The notes beneath the pieces are model-generated. The model did not search any database and was not told the DNA's origin. It worked only from the letters and a program-made list of their open reading frames with translations. Positions 1-12,250 of a DNA stretch of 64,000 nucleotides are shown piece by piece. The DNA is from Gremmenia infestans (taxonomy: Eukaryota; Ascomycota; Leotiomycetes; Helotiales; Hamatocanthoscyphaceae). The DNA lies in assembly GCA_032629725.1 (NCBI GenBank), contig JAFEVB010000036.1:1426001-1490000 (forward strand). Direction: 5' to 3'. Position 1 is the first letter of the stretch. Every line of letters begins with the position of its first letter. Both the position numbers and the translations under genes were made by a program.

Positions 1-2629
1 ACGAAACCTTCCATCTTCGGAAAGATAGCCAAGGACATGTACACACGGATGGGAGTGCCGAACGTAGAAGAATCAGACGACCTAGTTTTGGACACTGAGG
101 CTATAATCACAAATCTTTATGAGGAGGGTATTCAAACAGAGGGTGATGACTCTCTACAGCATGCTTTAGGAAAGATATCTGGCGATTTGACAAATCTCTG
201 GACCGACTATCAAAGTAGGACCGCCACATACAGTTCCGAAGAATATACAGCTACTATCGGTCCAGGCCCCAGAGCCTCGAATTTTGCGAAAGCCAACTTC
301 TTAGCAGGCCTTGCATTGAACATTCATCACTCATTGGATAACCTGGCCTCAAATACAGCAAAAACCTTTCACCCATCAGCCATTCCGGGCCCAAGATCCA
401 AGGCTATTCCAGGAGTGTTAGTGGAATGGCTGGGCGCGTATCATGATCCTTACACGTCACAATTTGACGAAATCCAAGTACATAGACCAAGTCCTGCTAA
501 CCATCAGCTCTTCTGGGGTGCTATATTCAATGGCATCCTTCGTGGAAAAATGGTTTCAGTCATCAATACTTTGAAGGACGCCGGATGGAGGCACGCTAGA
601 AGTGGAATGGACGATATGAGAGATTTGTCTGGACAAGTGGGATTTACAGGACAATCTTTAATCAACATTGAGAAAGTCGCTAGCGCCGCAGTCGTTGCTC
701 TCTCGACGTGTCCCGGAATAGACGGTGATTGGAACACCCGGGGAAGTGACTGGACTTTGTTTCGTCTGCGGGTCTCACAGTCTCTTGAAGATCTCAAAAA
801 CTTCGCTGAAGGCAAAGACAGAGGTCACAACGCATCGACAGTCTCAGATAGATTTGGCAAGTCATCTATGGGTACTTATAGTACGATCGCAAGGAAAGCT
901 GAAAGCCAGGTACCGTGGACTATTTACCAGAATTTCTTGACTTTATACAGTCTTGTATTGGGAGATTCTGCTGCTGTTATTTCAAATGCCCAGGATTGGT
1001 GTGAAGCCACCATCGGCTTGGTCCTGTGGTGGGATGGAGGCAAAGACAATCGACGCTCATATTTAGGCCAATCTCGTGATAACGGGGCTTACTTACGTAG
1101 GCTTCGAGAGGCACTTGCGCTCGTGACGGGCGACACAACAGATTTCCAAGTCAACACGTTGAATCCCGTCGAAGTTGGCCTGGCTTCGCTTATCGATGGA
1201 GATAATGAGGCAGTGGTAGGGTTCTTACGAGCCTGGTCCGGCCCGGTCTCTTCTGCGGTCGCCGAAGTTGCTTCCATTGGAGGTTGGCTTCCACCAGCCG
1301 AGCCACAGAGCCTCATCAACATGGGAAGCTTGGACCAGGACGATATGGATCTACTTGGAATCAATTCTTCACCCTCTAAGATAGACGGCATCAAAGATCA
1401 GACCCTTATCATTTATGCTAGGTCTTTGACCAACCGGGGAGAACTTCAGTCTACAGCTGCATCCCAAACCCGGCAACAAAGTAGAGAGGGATGGGAATTG
1501 GCAATCGCTGTTCTAGGTAGACTCGACTCGGCGGCTCGTTCTGAGGAAATGGTGGGAAATTTCTTGCGCGATTTTCAATTGGATTCTGCAGAGACCGTTG
1601 ACAAGCTTTGGGTTCTCCTGATTGATATTGGCATGACCCGCCATGCTGAAGCTTCGGCAGAGGTAATGTTTCTACTCCTGACTTTCGAAGAATTATACTA
1701 ATCTTAAATAGTCATACGCTGATATCTTGGCGGAAGACTCACATAATTATGGCGAGGCACTCTGGTATTATGCACTTGCCCATAAGGAGACCAAAGTCAA
1801 AGATGTCTTAGACTTACTCATCTCCTTGTCACTCGTTCAATCAGTGGCATTTCCTCCGGATGCAGAAATGGATGACTATTTAAGGAGTCTGGTATCATCC
1901 CCAAAGACAACGCTTACGGACCTCTCGAAGATGGATGTTCCAGCAGCGGAACTTCTCCACAAACTACTTAGCGGTTATGCTACATTACGCAAATTCTACG
2001 ATTTGAGAGATGAAGAAGTCTTGTTACCGAAAGGCCTGAAACCCCAGAAGGGTGCCATTACACGGAAATCGGAAGCAGCAACAGCCTTACTTGCTGTCAT
2101 TACCAGTTCTGACGACAATATTCGAGGTGGTCTTTATGATGAGGGGCGTGGTGCTGTTGTCAGCGTAGACTTTCTCCTGGCGTTGTTGGGAGAGGCAATG
2201 GTGTTTGTCAACCAGCCGAACGTGACAATCAGTACGTCACAGATTGATATCCTATTGAAGGCTATCGAAGACATTCAAACAGTCGGACCGCGGGTGTATT
2301 CCGCTTGCATGGAATTTTTGCAAACTGTCATTGCGTCCGCAGCGGGACTCAAAGGGTCATCTCCAACGGACATGTTGAGAAAGTCAACGTCAAACACAAG
2401 TGGTACGAGCAGTTTTTCGATGGTCGGCAGCTCAATGCTTGCTTCTCAATTAAAGCAGTCGATGGGAGGTAGCGGGGTTCTAGTTAAGGGCAATGTTAGG
2501 CGTGGATGGGACTGGAGACGTGGTGTTTCGGCTGGGACAACTGGAGATGATGTGCTGCGAATCCTAAGACTTGGATTAGCAAAGGACCTGGCGAAAGCCT
2601 GGCTCTTGGAGGCGGATGGGACAATGTAA
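1..2629 (+). CDS. nup85: Nucleoporin Nup85-like, 3' part (5' end outside window)
   Basis: This is the C-terminal 859 residues of a Nup85-family structural nucleoporin of the Y-shaped (Nup84/Nup107-160) complex, which scaffolds the nuclear pore. The frame is open from base 1, so the Met at 37 is probably internal. Exon 1 runs to 1662, the intron is 1663-1711 (GTAATG donor, ACTAAT branch-like site, AG at 1711, phase 0), and exon 2 is 1712-2629. Family signs are the WLGAYHDPYTSQFDEI stretch followed by a helical LFWGAIFNGILRG segment, typical of the alpha-solenoid core, and the long helix-rich remainder. There is a low-complexity Ser/Thr/Gly insert near 2370-2470. The family assignment rests on these motifs only. 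Confidence 0.78.
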
Positions 2630-2938
2630 GATTTGGATGGCAAAAGATATGTGGGGCATTGGGCGGCGTTATGAAAATTGCAATGGCCATATGCCTAGGA
2701 GTATATGGATAGCATGGCGACGGAAGCCGTCCTTTCTTGTAAGAAATAAACTTTGATACCCTCAATATCAGTATATATTAGCTCCTTCCCACTTTCTCAA
2801 AATCCAAATAGTTGGAAAAGAGCTCTCGAAGTGGGATTGTGTTTTCTAGTCTGTTCTACATCTACATCTACAATAATACAGAGTGGATATCCCCCCAAAC
2901 GCCTCTACAAATGCAGCCTACCCGCCTCTATTAACACA
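2630..2938. other. Intergenic region between convergent genes
   Basis: Shared 3' space of the nucleoporin gene and the mitochondrial carrier. No further gene is seen. Confidence 0.6.
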
Positions 2939-4100
2939 TTAATGCAAGTGCCTCATAACCCCTTCAAACGCCACAAGCGCCACAGCATTCGCAGGAAACG
3001 CCCTCAGAAAACATGGTAAAAACCCCCTCCAATACCCCCTCACGCCATTCTCCCTATACACAGTCCTAGCGGCCTCCCTCCAATTCGCAAATTTCCTCTC
3101 TCCATCACCCAGGCCCCCCGCCAGCGGATCCGTCATGATGCGCTGCTTCACAACGTCAGACGGATAACTCGTAATCCAGAAAACCTGGGCACTGAGCCCG
3201 CCGGCCCAGAAATTCACCGCCGGCGTGCTGAACTGCGTCTTCTCGGACAGCAGGCGCGTGAAGACGTCGTAGCTGCCCCACCAGAAGAAAAAGAAGCTGC
3301 GGAAGAGCAGCGTGGCCGAGAGCCCGTGGTAGATGCCAGGCAGGCCGTGGAACTTATAGATCTTGCGCGCGCAGTCTACGGGGCCGCTGTACAGGCGTTC
3401 GGACTTCTTGCTCGAGTATTGGATCTGCAGGCGCGCTTTGACGTGCTCGACCGGGGCAGCTATGAAGCTGACGGTGCCGCCGGCCATAACGCCGGCGAGG
3501 GCGTGGCCGACCGTAGGTAGTTTGTGGACTGGGAGGGAGGGGTCGCGGGAGGGGAGGCCGGCCATTTGGGTGGGTGAGAAGAGGGTGCGGTGCAGGAGTT
3601 TGCGGTAAAATGTTAGGGAGCCCAGCATGATGCTGTCCATGAACATCCAACCCACGAGGGGGGGCGTGGCGCCTTTGTAGAGGCCGCGGACGCCTTCGTT
3701 GCGGACGGTGGAGAGGAGGCATTGGAGGGGGCCTGAGAAGCGGGTGCTGTCTGAGGTTTGGAGGCGGACTTTTATGGTGTCGAAGGGGTGGCCGACTGGG
3801 GATGATGTTAGTATAATGTAGGTATTAATTGAGGGGGGGGGGTATGGCAGGTATGAGAGGAAACGGGGACTGGTGTATAGCAATTGGCACTTCTGGAAGT
3901 AGAGTAGAATAGATTGGGGGAAAGTAAATAAGCAAGATGATTAGTTACTCACCACTCAACTTCGCAACGCCCGAGAAAACACCAGCTACAAAGCCCCTAT
4001 AATTCTTACCACCCTCGTTCTTCTCCATTGCCACATTTAGATTCTCGGATTGCCCTGTTGTCCTCGAAACGGCGACGGCATGTTTCCCCGTTGTAGACAT
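2939..4100 (-). CDS. Mitochondrial carrier (SLC25), carnitine/ornithine-like
   Basis: A 334-residue inner-membrane mitochondrial solute carrier in two exons: 4100-3953, then 3795-2939. The intron donor is GTGAGT at 3952, the acceptor CAG ends at 3796, phase 1, and it splits the Val of the first signature. The three tandem repeats each carry the carrier motif: PFDTIKVRLQ, then APVEHVKARLQ, then YPSDVVKQRI. The spliced length is normal for the family. The repeat-2 and repeat-3 motifs and general layout resemble fungal carnitine/ornithine-type carriers, but the substrate cannot be fixed from sequence alone. The short N-terminal extension before NYRGFVAGVFSG has no clear presequence, as is usual for carriers. 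It is divergent from the GT8 gene across a 584-bp shared promoter. Confidence 0.88.
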
Positions 4101-4684
4101 ATGCCAGTCACACACTCACTCAAGACACTAAATAAACTGATACCGAAATTGTGGACATCAAGATTGATCTTATCGACAGTCTGTTTGAGCAGCTCCAAGG
4201 AAAATGCTTGCTCAATCTCAAGCTCGGACGAAAGTTACAAATCAAAGTGAGTCGGTGATCTCTCGTCTGATTATTTGTGAGTCCGATCGATGATAGGAGA
4301 TGGTCAGCCAGGGGGCTACAAGCACGGTAGGGTTCCGACATGACATCCCTGTAAGACTTTCATCTAAGTCGGAATCCACTCCCACTTCAGTTCTAAACTA
4401 CCCCTCCAAAGCCCGCAGTGGGGTTGTCGCAGAAAAACGTCAAACATCGTCGTTCAACACCTCTGACACTTTGGAGTACAAGTACGCGTCTTCTTGCTAC
4501 ATCTATTTCCCACTTGACTAATAAAGGACCGACTAAAGAGTCAACGCCAACATGCGCTGCTAGCAGGACTCTAACCTTCTGTACCTCTTCCCCTACATAT
4601 ACATTCACATCTACATTTACATCTTTTGGATATAATTCCCCATCAACTCCTATTTAACACACGCAAACATACATACCGCAAATC
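4101..4684. promoter_or_regulatory. Divergent promoter region, carrier / GT8 gene
   Basis: Intergenic space between two divergent start codons (4100 on minus, 4685 on plus). A pyrimidine-rich stretch with repeated ACATY/ATTTACA units lies at about 4590-4680, just before the GT8 start. Short frames inside it have no recognisable similarity. Confidence 0.45.
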
Positions 4685-5775
4685 ATGGGTGAACCCAAGA
4701 GAGCAACCGAGTCCAAGAAAGGCAAGTTCTGTATGGTACCCCCAAAGACAAGAGCATCTACTTACAGATACCTGCTGCATGTAGTCTGGACGACTCTAAT
4801 AACCAACACCGCATACCTCTCCGGCCTCCTAACCCTCGACTACTCCCTCAAAAAGCACGGCTCCGCATACCCCCTGGTAGCCTTATACACCGACGCCTTT
4901 CCCGCCTCTGGCCACGCCGTGCTCGATGCGCGCGGGATCCCGAAACAGCACGTTCCCTACCTGCTGCCCTCCGCTGGCAAAGACTACTCGGCCGACCCGC
5001 GCTTCTACGACTGCTGGTCGAAGCTGACGCCGTTCAGCTTGGTCGAGTACGACAGGGTCGTGCAGCTGGACAGCGATATGCTGGTCATGCAGAACATGGA
5101 CGAGCTGATGGAGATGGAGCTCGATGCGCCGGCGCTGGCGGGCAAGGGGAAGAGGGTGTTTGCTGCGGGGCATGCGTGTGTTTGTAATCCGTTGAAGAAG
5201 AAGCATTATCCTGCGGACTGGTAAGTGCTCCCTCTGTTTCACAGTAACTATGAATGAAGTGGGGGATAGAATGGAATACCGATATTGATATCTGGAATAG
5301 GATTTCAGCAAACTGCGCCTTCACATCCCAGCACTCCACCCCCGAAGTCGCCCAAACAACCGGCCCAGACCCAGCCGTTGGCCCCCTCGGCTTCATGAAT
5401 GGCGGTCTGCAAGTCGTGAACCCGTCGCAAGAAGTCTATGACCTGATCGTGGGGCACATGAATTCAGGCGCGGCCATCGACATGGATTTCGCGGACCAGT
5501 CTCTGCTGAGTGACTTGTTTAAAGGGTGCTGGGTGCCACTGCCGTATATCTATAATGCGTTGAAGACGCTGCGGTGGGAGACGGTGCATAGTGAGATATG
5601 GAGGGATGAGAGCGTTAAGAATGTGCATTATATTTTGGCGCCGAAGCCGTGGGATGAGATGGATAAGGAGGGGAAGAATGTTAGTAGTGATCCGACACAT
5701 GCTTGGTGGGTGGAGGCGAATCAGGAGAGGTTGGTGTTGGAGAAAGAGAAGGGGGTCAAGGTTGATGGGTTTTAG
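4685..5775 (+). CDS. Glycosyltransferase family 8 (glycogenin/galactinol synthase-like)
   Basis: A 315-residue GT8-fold enzyme that probably transfers a sugar from a UDP-sugar. Three exons are inferred: 4685-4721, 4785-5220 and 5301-5775. Intron 1 (4722-4784) has a GC-AG donor (AAG|GCAAGT). Splicing it joins MGEPKRATESKK to VWTTLITNTAYLSGL, the expected GT8 N-terminus. Intron 2 (5221-5300) uses GTAAGT. Visible motifs are the LDSDMLV stretch carrying the DxD metal/UDP-binding site (about residue 119), the GFMNGGLQVVNP acceptor-loop motif, and HYILAPKPWD near the C-terminus. No signal peptide or membrane segment is seen, so a soluble enzyme is likely. The acceptor is unknown. Unspliced intron 1 is also open in frame. 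Confidence 0.85.
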
Positions 5776-6047
5776 AGAGGTAGACATATGCTGAGAGTGT
5801 TGTGTAGGATTTAAGAGACATATATAGACGGGGATTAGATCAGGCGTTGGGATATAGATGTGGTAGATGTAAGACGTGGCCAGTTGGATATGAAATTTAG
5901 AGACATAAAAGCATCCGAACATATCACTTCTCGCAATAAAGTTCATTTGGCAGGGACACAGCGATTCAGCATTGACAAGCTATTTCTGCGATATGACCCT
6001 CGATATCTTCCCAGCGTGATATCCACCATCCATCAACCAATCTCCAT

Positions 6048-6690
6048 TTACTCATCGTCCTCATCAGCCTCATCGTTAACAACGTTGAAGAATCGGAGCT
6101 CGTAAACACCCTTGGAGGTAGACACGACACGGAGCCAATCTCTCAGCTGTTGCTTCTTGAGGAACTTCTTCGTCCTGCAATCAATCATTTCAATCAGCTT
6201 CTATATTTTTCATAGAGAGAAAAACCCGTATATGGGTTGGGGCGGGCAACAACGTACAAGTACTTGAGGTAACGTCCAGAGAAGTTGATGTGCGCAACAA
6301 CCTCGATCTTTCCATCGCCGACTTGCTTGATCTCTACAACATCGCCCAAGTTTCCGACACGGCCATCGACCTTGATCTTGTCCTGGAGGAACTTCTCAAA
6401 GGCAGAGACGTCGAAGATCTTGTCGCTGGCGGGTTGCGAGGCGTTGATGATGAACTAATTGCTAGGTCTTAGCTTTTGATTCTTTGCCCAACTCCGAATT
6501 GCTCATTCTGAATGACAACGGAGGAAGGAATGGAAACTTTCTTACCTTGTGGGTGACCTTGGCCTGCTTGCCCTTGGGGCCTGACTTCTGCAAACACAAT
6601 GAATCTTAGCCTACTGTATCACGCCGCAACCTCAATGAAGAGGCGGGCCAACAGCAAAGCGGATCATTTACGTACTGTTGATGGTGCCAT
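6048..6690 (-). CDS. rpl22: 60S ribosomal protein eL22
   Basis: A 126-residue large-subunit ribosomal protein spread over four exons: 6690-6676, 6587-6546, 6454-6258 and 6174-6048. Intron phases agree (0, 0, 2), and the donors are GTACGT, GTAAGA and GTACGT. The 5' end is intron-dense, with coding exons of only 15 and 42 nt, as is common for fungal ribosomal protein genes. Diagnostic segments are KSGPKGKQAKVTHK, then FIINASQPASDKIFDVSAFE, then NLGDVVEI, HINFSGRYLKYLTKKFLKK and LRDWLRVV. It ends with an acidic NDEADEDDE tail, the typical eL22 C-terminus. All exons are short, so a long-ORF search would miss it. Confidence 0.95.
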
Positions 6691-7498
6691 TGTGAGTTTG
6701 GTGGTCGCAAAGAGATATGATCCTGCGCCGATGAGTTGATTTGGTGATTGAGAGGTCGTTCTTGGTGTTGGAAGGAAAAAGTTCTTGGGTCATTTTCTGT
6801 GGGTGCCAAGAGTTTCTCGCTTGGCCGTTAGTGCCGTTTGGGGTAATATCACCTGACATAGCGGGGCGCGCATCTAAAGCAGCGCAGGTATGACGCGGAT
6901 TGGAATTACGAAATAGTCGTCGATGATTGCTTCTGTGGCAAATAGTGTACTCACTTTTGGATCGATCTCAATCTCATAACAAATCACAAATCACAATATA
7001 TCACTCAAAGGTCACTCGCACCAGACAGAGAATTTGAACAGATCGAGATTCATTCGACTCCATAATAATTTACCGGCTATACTGTAATGCCACCCATTCC
7101 GAAACGGCCGCAGTCCGTGGACATACTGGCAAGAAGAAGCCTGATGCTGAAACCAGAAACCAGAAACCAAAGAAAAGCATTCAGTCTGCTCGGATGCAAA
7201 CTTTAATCATAACCCAAGGAAATGCCCAACCCCTCGAATAATCCATCGTCACATCCAACCAAGCTTGATTTGTGCTTGTGCTGCAGCACCTAGTCGATTT
7301 CGAGGTGCAGGTGCATGTGCAAAGAGCTCCTGTCCAGCAGCCGATAATGCCGTGCCAAGTGGTGGGGTGATTGATGAAGAATTATGATGCGCGTAACGCC
7401 TTAATCACGAGTGCGATCAGGTAACGAAGGGGGGTCGATCTTCGTCATGGTGAAGTTCTTGCGAGGTGAAGATTGTTGGAAGGCCCCGCCGGAGGGCT
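6691..7498. other. Intergenic: eL22 promoter and Pmp3 3' region
   Basis: About 0.8 kb upstream of eL22 and downstream of the Pmp3 gene. It is expected to hold the ribosomal protein promoter. No gene or RNA was recognised. Confidence 0.5.
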
Positions 7499-7793
7499 TC
7501 AATACTTCAGGATGATGTACCTATTGTGCTTGTTAGTGCCCGTTTGGAGATCGACAGTTGTGAAGTAGTTTCAGTTGCAACTCGCAGTGTGGGGAGGTGA
7601 TTGCGACTTCCTAAGGACAACTTTATGAGAAAAGTACATACAAAGCGTGGATGATTCCAGGAATGTAACCCAAGATGGTCAATAGGATGTTGATGAGGAA
7701 GTCTGCTCCGCAACCGCGCTCAAGGAAGACTCCTACGGGTGGTAGGAAAATCGCCAAGATAATCTTGCAGATGTCGGAAGCTGTGAAAGGCAT
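7499..7793 (-). CDS. pmp3: Pmp3-family plasma-membrane proteolipid
   Basis: A 57-residue, very hydrophobic membrane protein of the Pmp3/UPF0057 family, linked in yeast and plants to membrane potential and salt tolerance. Exon 1 is 7793-7642 and exon 2 is 7520-7499. The intron has a GTATGT donor and phase 2. The family pattern is complete: MPFTASDICKIILAIFLPPV, then GVFLERGCGADFLINILLTI, then LGYIPGIIHALYIILKY. These form two membrane helices (about residues 9-26 and 32-55) around the conserved LERGCGADF loop. Family length is usually 50-60 residues, so the model is complete. Neither exon is long enough for routine ORF calling. Confidence 0.95.
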
Positions 7794-9134
7794 GTTGATG
7801 GATTTGATGGTACTGTGTGTTGATTGAAGGAAGGATGTGTGGGTATGTGTAGTAGTTGAAGATTTGAGGAGCGGTGTAAGGCAAGAGTAGTAGACTATGG
7901 TGTGTATAAAGGAAGGGAAAGGAAAAACGGTTGCGTCCTATGATTTCTTTATATGTACTGTACCTTCCCTTCCGTCACTCCATTTGGATTTCACGCTAAG
8001 CTGCTACGTCATGACAACAGAACAAGCCAGGAACCCAGCGAGCCCATGAATTTTGGGAAATTGCATTGCTACCCAGCTAAACCATTCACAGCCTCGCCTT
8101 GATGCTGAATAAGTGTTGATCCGATTGTTTCCCATGTATATGATTCGCAGAAGCTTCTTCCCATCCGAATTATGTTACTTCGTACGTGGAGATGTGGCGC
8201 AGTCAAGTGTGGCTGGACATTTTGGTTCTCACATGACAGTCATCTGGAGCATCAGTGGCAATTCTGACTGCCACTTCCATTGTTCTTACTTTTAGAAGTA
8301 GCTTTTCAATTCGGATCACTGGAAGATCTGGAGTTCATCATTGTCCTCGTCGATACCACGGTGGTATACGGAGGTACAACAAGTCGTTCCCGAATAGCTT
8401 CCGAGCTTCCCGAGCAAGTTATATGTACCTACAGTACGAGTACTTAACTTGACTACCGGTAGTGTCGCTTCGAAGATCATCATACCAACTGGATTCTCGT
8501 TTTCTAGTCACTTGATAAGTACAAGCAGGCATGCTTTGTGGCCTGTTCAGACAAAAAGCTTGGCAGAATAGCTAGCTCCTCGACATCCAAGACTGAAACT
8601 TCAGGAACAGGTTTTATTTAAGCGGGGGCATATTTATCCAAAGCTTTTGATGGTATGGTGCCACTATAGTAATAATTTACTTGCTTCAACCCCTCAATAT
8701 AAATACTACCTATAATCAAGGCCCTTCTAGCCTTAGTGTGGCGTTTCTGTATTCTCAGAAGTATACAGAGCCTCTTTTCTACCAAGTGCTAAGTACCTGC
8801 TAGGGGGTAGGTTTTAAACCGGTATCGGTACAGTATCGTAGTTTCAGTCAACACATACCTTATTGATAACTCAGCTTTCTTTAAGCAATATCCATATAAG
8901 AAAATCACCAAAATCTGCTGCATTTTGATTCAGTTATTGCAGACTTTTCATTCATATTAGGTAACTTCAATTCATGCATCTTAACAATCTCATAGTGGTG
9001 TGGTATATGACTCTTTGCCGTACAAGAACCCGACCCACCCGACAACCCCCACATCAATCTCTTATCGATAAAAATGCCAACATCTCAAGCTTCCTTCCAG
9101 ATGAAAACCCTCCAACCACTCTACAACACCAAAC
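7794..9134. other. Intergenic: divergent promoters (Pmp3 / YchF-like GTPase)
   Basis: A 1.3-kb region between divergent start codons. About 8560-8960 is AT-richer than the surroundings. Short frames here show no recognisable domain, and no tRNA-like A/B boxes were spotted. Confidence 0.45.
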
Positions 9135-10613
9135 ATGGGCCGAGAGCCTCTCATAGGCCTGGTAGGCAAGCCCTCCTCGGGCAAGAGTACAACATTAAAC
9201 AGTTTAACTGATGCGACCTCGAAAGTCGGTGGGTAAAATCCGTGCCCCTCAATTTAAGGCCTCGAGCTCACGAAACCCCTCCCAGGTAACTTCCCGTAAG
9301 ACACCACCTCAAACCACCACTTCTCAAGATCCAATACTGAGCTCATATCTATTAGCTTCACAACAATAGACCCCCAGCGTGCCATTGGCTACCTCCAAAT
9401 CGACTGCGCCTGCAAACGACACAATGTATCCGATAGATGTAAACCGAATTATGGCAGCTGCATTGACGGACGACGCTCAGTACCTATTGAACTTCTAGAC
9501 GTCGCAGGACTTGTACCGGGTGCACATGAAGGAAAGGGACTCGGCAACAGATTCCTCGACGACTTGAGACACGCCGATGCGCTCGTCCATGTCGTAGACG
9601 TCTCCGGCACAACAGACGCAGAAGGCAAAGCAACGCGGGGCTACGACCCAAGTCAAGATATCGTATGGCTACGTTCCGAGATAGTACAATGGATTCGCGG
9701 AAATCTGATGACAAAATGGGGGTCTATTAAGAGGCGGCACATAGCTGTGAAAGCAACAGCCGTAGAGACTCTACAGGGACAATTTTCAGGATACGGTTCT
9801 ACATCCAACGTGATCGCCCGTACGTTAGACAAGCTGGCGTTGAAAGAGCCGCTGGAACATTGGAGCGACGAGACAATAGATAAAGTGGTCAACGCCTTTA
9901 CGGACGAGAAATTTCCTACCGTCATCGCGCTCAATAAGATCGATCATGCGGATGCCGACAAGAATATCAGCAAGATAGCCAAGATGCAAGACCCGAAGTC
10001 TATTGTGCTCTGCTCTGCCATATCTGAAGTGTTCTTGAGGAAGCTGGCGAAGCAGGGCTTTATCAGGTATACAGAAGGCAGCGACTTTCTAGATACAAGA
10101 GAAGATCTCATTGCGGATGGGGATCCGGAGGGCGGCGGGCTGAAGGAGATGGATGAGAAGCTGAAGTCGCGGATAGAGAATTTGAAGGATATGGTGTTAT
10201 ACCGCTTCGGTAAGCCTCTCATATCGATTTAATTCGGGGTAATGGAGACTAAATTCGGGGTTTTGCAGGATCTACGGGTGTGGTACAAGTCCTCTCTAGG
10301 GCTGCGGAGCTACTTGGTTTGGTTCCGGTTTTCCCCGTCAAGAATGTTGCTTCGTTTTCTTCGGGTGCATCGGGGTCCAATGCCGTCTTTAGGGATTGTA
10401 TACTGGTGAAAAAGAACTCTACCGTCGCGGATGCCGCCAAGAAAATCATTGGCGATGCTCCGCTAGCGTATGTTGAAGGGATAGGTGGAGTGAGGGTTTC
10501 TGAGGATGATTTGGTTGCAATTGGGAAGAATGATGTAAGTCATAACCACACATGTTTTGATATACTCTTGCTAACTATACAAGATCCTCTCTTTCAAGGT
10601 CGGCCGAGCATAG
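9135..10613 (+). CDS. Obg/YchF-type GTPase, yeast YGR210C-like
   Basis: A 417-residue P-loop GTPase of the Obg/YchF family, closest by memory to fungal YGR210C-type proteins (role uncertain, ribosome-associated by family). Five exons: 9135-9228, 9286-9295, 9356-10209, 10269-10534 and 10584-10613. Exon 2 is only 10 nt. It is required to read KVG-NFP-FTTIDPQ across the switch region with phases 1, 2, 1, 0. Visible motifs are G1 GKPSSGKST (about residues 11-19), G3 DVAGLVPG, G4 NKID, and a Cys cluster CAC...CKPNYGSC after the switch that may bind metal. The C-terminal TGS-like part (STGVVQVLSRAAELLGL to ILSFKVGRA) is intact. It is divergent from the Pmp3 gene. Confidence 0.88.
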
Positions 10614-10957
10614 TGCAGACATTACACGGGATTTGGCGTTTAAGAAGGAATTCATGGCATAGCAAATGGCGTTGAGTGGAGAAGGGAAAGTTCTTGGACA
10701 TAGCAGAGTCGAGGATTTGACTTTTTACATTAGACCTCTAGATGTTACTTATGAGCCCTCAAAGGATTTATACCTTTCATCGAGAGAGCATTGACTCACT
10801 TAAGAATATCCGGTAAAGGATGATAGCTAGAATACCTCACAGATTCCTGGACATTTATCCAAGAGAATGGAAGTAGGCAATAACTCAATATCTTACAACC
10901 AAAAGCCATCCAGTCCGTAACGCTTAAAGCCACCTCCTCTCTCATCCCACTTCACCC
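10614..10957. other. Intergenic between convergent genes
   Basis: Shared 3' region. No gene seen. Confidence 0.55.
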
Positions 10958-11648
10958 TCAATTCTTCCCTCCCCTCTCATCCTGCATCCCAATCGTATCC
11001 GGCGCCTCAGGAAACTCCTTCTTAGCCCTCTCATTACTCCCTCCACTCCCCTCACTGGTCCCCCTACTTCCGTTCCCCTTCGCCCTCTCGTCTTTCCCCT
11101 CCCGCGATGCATCGTGCTGCACATTATGCTATCGTACAAATGGATTAGTATGTATATATAAAATATATAAAATAATCTTCAAGTGACTAATTGAGTATAA
11201 CACAATATAACTCAACACAGCATTACAGAACGTAATGAACAGAACTTACCGTATCCCCCTCCTCCAGCACATGCTCCTTAGCCCCTACCCCCTCCTCACG
11301 CTCCTTCTTCCCCCTCACAGCCGACACTCCAAACGCCCTCGCACCAGCCGGACCCAGACCCGGAGCCGGAAGACGGTGGTTAGGCAACTTGACCATTTCT
11401 CTCGCTGCTTGCACTGTTTTGGTGAAACTTGTACTTATACTTGAACTTGTAAAAGAATGCTGCGAAGAAGGAGAAGAAGAAGAAAAGGAAGGTTTATTCC
11501 ACAAATAAAACGCAGCTGGATATCTCGAGCTGAAACATCTCGCGGGGTAGTTTTTCGTGTTTATGGTTTCGCTGCGGCGGATGCTGGATGAGATGAAGGC
11601 TGCGCGTGAGAGGAGGTAGCGACCGGCGCGGACTTTTACTGGGTGCAT
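10958..11648 (-). CDS. Hypothetical protein, probable mitochondrial targeting
   Basis: I do not recognise a domain. The model is 189 residues in two exons, 11648-11250 and 11128-10958 (GTAAGT donor, phase 0). The N-terminus MHPVKVRAGRYLLSRAAFIS is Arg/Ser-rich, lacks acidic residues and looks like a mitochondrial presequence. A Ser-rich linker follows, then KLPNHRLPAPGLGPAGARAF. The second exon is hydrophilic and Glu/Arg/Gly-rich, ending PEAPDTIGMQDERGGKN. The last ten residues look like a conserved small-protein tail, but I cannot name the family. An in-frame upstream ATG at 11840 exists but would add a sequence that reads like a 5' UTR. Nonetheless the start is uncertain. Confidence 0.6.
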
Positions 11649-12250
11649 TTTTGGTTGTGTAGATGGAAGATGTTTGAATGTTCGATTTATTGACTCGGGT
11701 TTTGGAAATAGGAAAGAAGCAACGGGTTTTGTTTTGGTGTTATTGAAATGTAATGTAAATTTTGATGAAATGATGAGGGGAAAGAAAGTGTGGGACTGAG
11801 CAAGCAAGAGCTTCCCCGGAATTCGAATGTCGTCACCCACTTTGGCGGGTCATCTTCGTACCTTGCAGTATTTAGGTTACACACGACACGACATGACACG
11901 TCATATGAAGTAAGGTAAAGTAAAGTAGATTGAGCATCTAGAACGATGCTGATGCATGTCAGGAGTCATTTGAGTTTGGTGAATGGTTGATAAGTTGTAA
12001 AGATAATAAGATACATTGCATGACTTTACAATATATACTGTCATAAATATAGACCGTTATGGGGTGAAAGCAATATGTTCGCAAATAGACAAAAGTAGGC
12101 CAGGAAATAAATAAATGCCTCACATCTTCCATTTCCCTATTGCCCTCCTTTAACTAACGCTGCCATCCCACCCAGCGAAGTAAACCTCCCCTTTTAAATC
12201 CCAGCGCCGAAATCACGCCAAAGCTCCAATTTCCCAATCCATAACCAGAG
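11649..12250. other. Intergenic region
   Basis: About 600 bp between the promoter of the small mitochondrial-type gene and the 3' end of the FacB/Cat8 gene. No gene seen. Confidence 0.5.
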
